Source of the DNA: Cavia porcellus | Taxonomy: Eukaryota; Chordata; Mammalia; Rodentia; Caviidae | NCBI RefSeq assembly: GCF_034190915.1 | Contig: NW_026947489.1 | Span: 63,364,001 to 63,428,000, forward strand | Direction: 5' to 3' | Length of the DNA stretch: 64,000 nt | Shown here: one piece after another, positions 60,481 through 64,000 of the stretch | How positions within the stretch are numbered: position 1 is the first letter of the stretch | Layout of the letters: the number at the start of each line of letters is the position of its first letter | Notes under the pieces: generated by a model | Database searches by the model: none | Told to the model about the DNA's origin: nothing | What the model saw: the letters and a program-made list of their open reading frames with translations, nothing else | Program-made: the position numbers and the translations under genes

Positions 60481-61061
60481 ATCAGGTCCTGACCTAGATC
60501 TCCAGTCTCCCAAGGCTTAAATAAAATGTGATAAGTGATATGATTTTAGGGCTCCAAGAGGGTCAAAACCCTTTAGTTGAGCTTGAGACACCGACAGCCA
60601 AGACAAAGACTTCTCTGGATCAGTCCATTTAATTTATTAGGTCCAACAACAAAGGGCGGGGAGACTGAGGAAAGCGCAGGCAATAAGCAGGACCTTGGGA
60701 GTCACTTCAAGGACGTCTCCAAGTAATGAATCAAGTCAATTCATTAGAACTGTCTTATCATGAAGACATGGTAGAAGTGAGAATGTAGGAATAATTCCTG
60801 CAGCTGCAGTCTCTATCTTGTTAATTGGGGTTGGAGCCAAGTGTCTGAAGCTGTGACTTTATGTTGCCCTTTGAGGTATCTCTGACCTCACAGGCCACTA
60901 CAGGCCTCTGTCAGAACCAGTGATTCATAGAGTTCACTTACTATGAATTAGTTCCTGTCGCCAGACAAGAGGCCAAGGCCTAGGACAGACTTCTCAGATA
61001 AACATAAAAAGCCAATTAATTTTAAATCCTGCTGAGAGCCACCTCGTAGTAGTCTCCATCA
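60481..61061 (-). mobile_element. Solo ERV LTR inserted in a B1
   Basis: The B1 at 60420 breaks off after gaggatcact and resumes at 61062 with gatcacttcaaag, giving a 6-7 bp duplication (gatcact), as left by class II (ERVK-like) elements. The 581-bp insert, read on the minus strand, starts TGATGG, carries one AATAAA (60633-60638 on +), and ends CCTGATA. It has no gag-pol, and no second LTR is visible. Confidence 0.65.
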
Positions 61062-61130
61062 GATCACTTCAAAGTTGAGGCCAGCCTGAATTATAGTTCA
61101 CTATAGTGAGACAGTGTCTAAAAAAAAAAT

Positions 61131-61500
61131 TAAAAATAGGTAAAATTATTACAGTAAAAGACACATTACTACTAATCTTCCTGGAAGTCTTCTTCACTTT
61201 GAATACACTTATCCCATTATTCTGGCCACTTCCTGAAGCAGTTCTGGAAGAACTCCTCCGTGTCTTTAGCTGTACCTTCATTGCTACCTCACTGTCTTAA
61301 GTCAGTTAAAAACGTTTACTGTTCATCATTATTTTGACTCTGGCAAAGAGCCAGAAGTTGCATAGTGCCAGATCCAGAGATGATATGTACTGGTATTTAT
61401 GACCCTACTTTTCTGTTGGATGACACTTGGTAGCAGCATTGACTGTATTTTTGGTCATACCTTGTAAAGACAAGAAAAAGAACTCCCAGAACTGCATCAG
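61131..61500 (-). pseudogene. mariner-type transposase fossil
   Basis: Minus-strand conceptual translation gives the C-terminal signature of Tc1/mariner transposases: a DLALCNFWLFARVK-like block (catalytic D/D region context) and then EEFFQNCFRKWPE followed by WDKCIQSEEDFQED. It is interrupted by stops and frameshifts. No terminal inverted repeats were identified. Confidence 0.7.
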
Positions 61501-61860
61501 AAAGTGGTGCCATGCTATAATCCTAGCACTTGGAGGCTGATGCAGGATTGTTGCAAGTTCCAGACCAGTCTAAGCTACAAAGTGACCCTAAAAGTCAGTC
61601 CAAACTGCATAGTGAGACTCTGTCAAAAAAAAAAAGAACCACAATTCCCATTTTGCTGTACCCCTTTCGTTATTATTGAAGTTATACCAAAATTTTTCTG
61701 GTTTCCTAATTTAAATTTTAATTAGTATGCCAATATTTTGAGTACTTGAGAGTTTGAGGCAGGAGGATCCCTTTAAGTTTGAGCTCAGCCTGGGCTACAT
61801 AGCAAGACCCTGTCACAAAAAAATTTTTTTTAATTATCATTTCTTTATATTAAGGGATTT
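61501..61860 (+). repeat. B1 copies after the mariner fossil
   Basis: B1 (+) at 61503-61635 and a partial B1 (+) at 61742-61820. Confidence 0.75.
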
Positions 61861-61974
61861 GGGGGCTGGGGATTTAGCTCAACGGCATAAGTGCCTGCCT
61901 TGCAAGCAGGCAGTCGTGAGTTCAATCCCCGGTACCAATAAAAATGAAAAAGACAAAAAAAAACCCCAAAAAAC
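61861..61974 (+). repeat. ID SINE with TSDs
   Basis: Full ID with intact A and B boxes. Perfect duplication tattaagggattt at 61848-61860 and 61975-61987. Confidence 0.93.
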
Positions 61975-62072
61975 TATTAAGGGATTTTAAGATTTTTTTC
62001 CTATGGTTGTTGTTTTTATTTTTTATCTTTAATTATCTACTCTGGGTATTTTTCTACTAAAATCCTTTATTT

Positions 62073-62269
62073 TTAATTTTTTTTTCCTTTTTATCGATAC
62101 CAGGGATCAAAGTCACGACCACCTGCTTGCAAGGCAGGTGCTTATGCCGCTGAGCTAAATCCCCAGCCCAAACTTTTATCCTTTTTTTTTTTGTCAGTAC
62201 TGGGGATTAAACTCACGACCATGCACTTGCAAGGCAGGCGCTTATGCTGCTGAGCTAAATCCCCAGCCC
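62073..62269 (-). repeat. Dimeric ID insertion
   Basis: Two minus-strand ID monomers in tandem (62073-62169 and 62185-62269) share one pair of target duplications, ctaaaatcctttatt at 62058-62072 and 62270-62284. Confidence 0.85.
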
Positions 62270-62284
62270 CTAAAATCCTTTATT

Positions 62285-62749
62285 ATTATTATTATTAGTC
62301 TTTTTGAGAGAAGGTCTTGCTATTTGGTTGAGGCTGGCCTTGGGCTCACTTTGTAGCCCAGGCTGACCTCGAACTTACAATGATCTCACAATGTCTCAGC
62401 CTTCCAAGTGCTGAAATTACTGGAGTGTGCCACCACATGGGCTCCTTTTGTATTATTGAGAAAAGGTCTACATTAAAGGGTATCTATTTCTTGTAAGTGG
62501 TAAAAGTAAGTAATTATATCATTAATTTGCCTTTGGGGGAATTGTCCTAATGGGTGCTCTCTGTAAATGTGTGTAGCATTTTGTTCTCTTACTATTTTTT
62601 TCTTTGAAGAAACAAATTTCAACTTTCTGTAAGGCACTAAAATGCTTTTTATATTTGATGAGATTGGGCACATTCAGGGTAGTGTGACCATAGATAAGTG
62701 CTTTTTTATGTTTGAGAATTAACATTTTTTTCACTCATATCTTTTTAAG
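62285..62749 (+). repeat. GDPD1: GDPD1 intron 3, end
   Basis: (ATT)n at 62281-62297 and B1 (-) at 62300-62445. 62450-62749 is unique up to exon 4. Confidence 0.75.
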
Positions 62750-62795
62750 GAGCTCCCACCTTACCTTGACAAACTGGATGTCCCATTTCAAAGAG
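62750..62795 (+). CDS. GDPD1: GDPD1 exon 4
   Basis: A 46-bp exon (ctttttaag acceptor, GAG|GTAATA donor) encoding ELPPYLDKLDVPFQR plus one base. It corresponds to ELPPYLGKLDVSFQR as I recall the human protein. The remaining exons of the roughly 314-residue protein are not between 62796 and 64000, so the gene runs off the right edge. Confidence 0.93.
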
Positions 62796-64000
62796 GTAAT
62801 ATTTCTCATTTATGGCTTATGCAATGACATTAAAGTCTATCTGTACACGTATGGAAGTGCACTTGTGTTCTTTATACTATTAAGTTCTTGCTAAAAGTAT
62901 TTCCTTCTATGCATGTTCTTTCAGGCATGCAGATGTGAAACACTGATAGTCATCTTACACTGATATGGTCAAGTCCAAAGATTTAACCAGCTCCTTCTAC
63001 TTAAATTCACATATACTTAATTTAAGCCTGAATACTAATTACAAGAAACTTGGGTATTATTAGAGTTCCTTTATATTTCTTTCTTTCTTTTTTTTTTTTT
63101 TTTTTTTTTTGTACCAGGTATTGAACTCACAACTTCCCTACACATGAATTGAGAGCATGCAGTATTTGTCTTTCTGTGTCTGGCTTCCTTTATTTAACAT
63201 AATATTCATCAGGTTCATCCATGTTGTTGCAAATGACAGGCTTTTTTAGTAACTGAATAATATTCTGTTGTGTGTACATACCCCACATTTTCTTTTCTAC
63301 CATTCATCCATCTACTGTTGGACATTTAAACTGACTGCATATTATAGTTACTGTGAGGGGTGCTAAAATAAACATGGAAGTACAGATCTCTTCCACATAC
63401 TGATTTCATTTCCTTTAAATATGTACTCAGTGGTGGGATTGCTGGATCATATAGTAATTCTATTTTTAATTTTTTAAGGAATCTGCTGTTTTTCACAATG
63501 GCTATACTAATTTTCATTCCCACTAACAGTGTGCAAGGAGTCCCTTTTCTCTGCATCTTCACTGGCACTTTTTTTCTTGTCTTTTTGATAATAACCAACC
63601 TATGGAATAAGGTAATATGTCATTGTGGTTTTGATTTGTATTGCTCTGATGATTAGTAACATTACGTGGTTTTTTCTGATACACTTTTTTTCCGTCTCAT
63701 ATACTTCGACTTTTTTATTTGAGACAGGATCTCACTATATAGTTCTGGAATTCTCTTGCCTCAGCCACCCAAGTGCAGGGGTGGACATGTACCACTACCA
63801 CCACATCCTGCAGTGCTTGGCTGTTCTTATATCTCTTTTTTAGAAAGGAATCTTTTAAGGTCTTTTGTCTGTTTTTTTGTTTGTTTGTTTGTTTGTTTTG
63901 AAACAGGGTCTTACTGTGCAGTTTTTTATGGCCCTGAACTCACTATGTAACCCAGGCTGGGCTCAAACTTGCAGCAATCCTTATACCTCAGTCTCCTGAG
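62796..64000 (+). repeat. GDPD1: GDPD1 intron 4 (partial)
   Basis: 62796-63080 is unique. A truncated ID (-) lies at 63090-63137. Then a minus-strand old L1 3' end/ORF2 at 63140-63690 (for example ttcatccatgttgttgcaaa, ctggatcatatagtaattc, ccactaacagtgtgcaagg). B1 (-) pieces at 63718-63830, a (TTTG)n tract at 63876-63898 and B1 (-) from 63900 to the window end. Confidence 0.75.

Noticed and set aside
62926..62960. A possible next GDPD1 exon: cttttcag-like acceptor followed by sequence reading A-C-R-C-E, resembling the expected ACQCE
   Set aside because: The AG falls one base too early for the phase of exon 4, the similarity stops after five residues, and a stop codon follows with no donor.
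1..64000. CRISPR arrays, bacterial-type operons, phage or plasmid features
   Set aside because: None seen; spliced genes, SINEs and LINEs show mammalian nuclear DNA. Regular repeats here are microsatellites and short tandem duplications.

Overview
This is a vertebrate, clearly mammalian, nuclear window. It has spliced genes with GT-AG introns and is packed with 7SL-derived B1-type SINEs and tRNA-Ala-derived ID-type SINEs, plus L1 LINEs, MaLR LTRs and simple repeats. B1 plus ID without any B2 points to a rodent outside the mouse/rat/hamster group. A castorimorph or another non-muroid rodent is my guess; the species cannot be fixed from the sequence alone.

Three genes lie head to tail on the + strand, in the order I know from human chromosome 17q22. 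(1) PRR11: eight 3' coding exons between 2817 and 14431; the N-terminal exon(s) lie left of the window. (2) SMG8: complete, four coding exons from 26580 to 32294, 988 codons, with a promoter at about 26400-26580 and a poly(A) signal at 32564. (3) GDPD1: the first four coding exons (34766-34907, 46964-47006, 57275-57410, 62750-62795) with a CpG-rich promoter; the remaining exons lie right of the window. All exon joins keep phase. SMG8 belongs to the SMG1 kinase complex of nonsense-mediated decay, PRR11 is a proliferation-linked proline-rich protein, and GDPD1 is a membrane-bound lysophospholipase D. I see no operon-like functional link; they are conserved neighbours.

The rest is introns and intergenic DNA made mostly of repeats. 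An L1 3' end opens the window (1-1480). Immediately after PRR11, at about 14490-18000 on the minus strand, lies the most interesting object: an L1-like element with a GC-rich 5' region, a nearly intact ORF1 and a 3' UTR, but no ORF2. This is a 'half-L1' (HAL1-type) architecture. Two other L1 3' ends in the window (1-1480 and 45125-46140) share its 3' UTR and let the deletion junction be placed near 15855. Other notable items are a U2 snRNA 5' fragment inside a B1, a ~117-bp inverted repeat in the last PRR11 intron, a 31-bp micro-retroinsertion beside a PRR11 exon, two unidentified retrocopy-like inserts, a dimeric ID insertion, an ID lacking its B box, a solo ERV LTR inside a B1, and a mariner transposase fossil.

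SINE boundaries are read by eye and are good to about 10 bp unless target-site duplications (TSDs) are given. Regional entries list the SINEs of each gene-free stretch and state what I could not assign.
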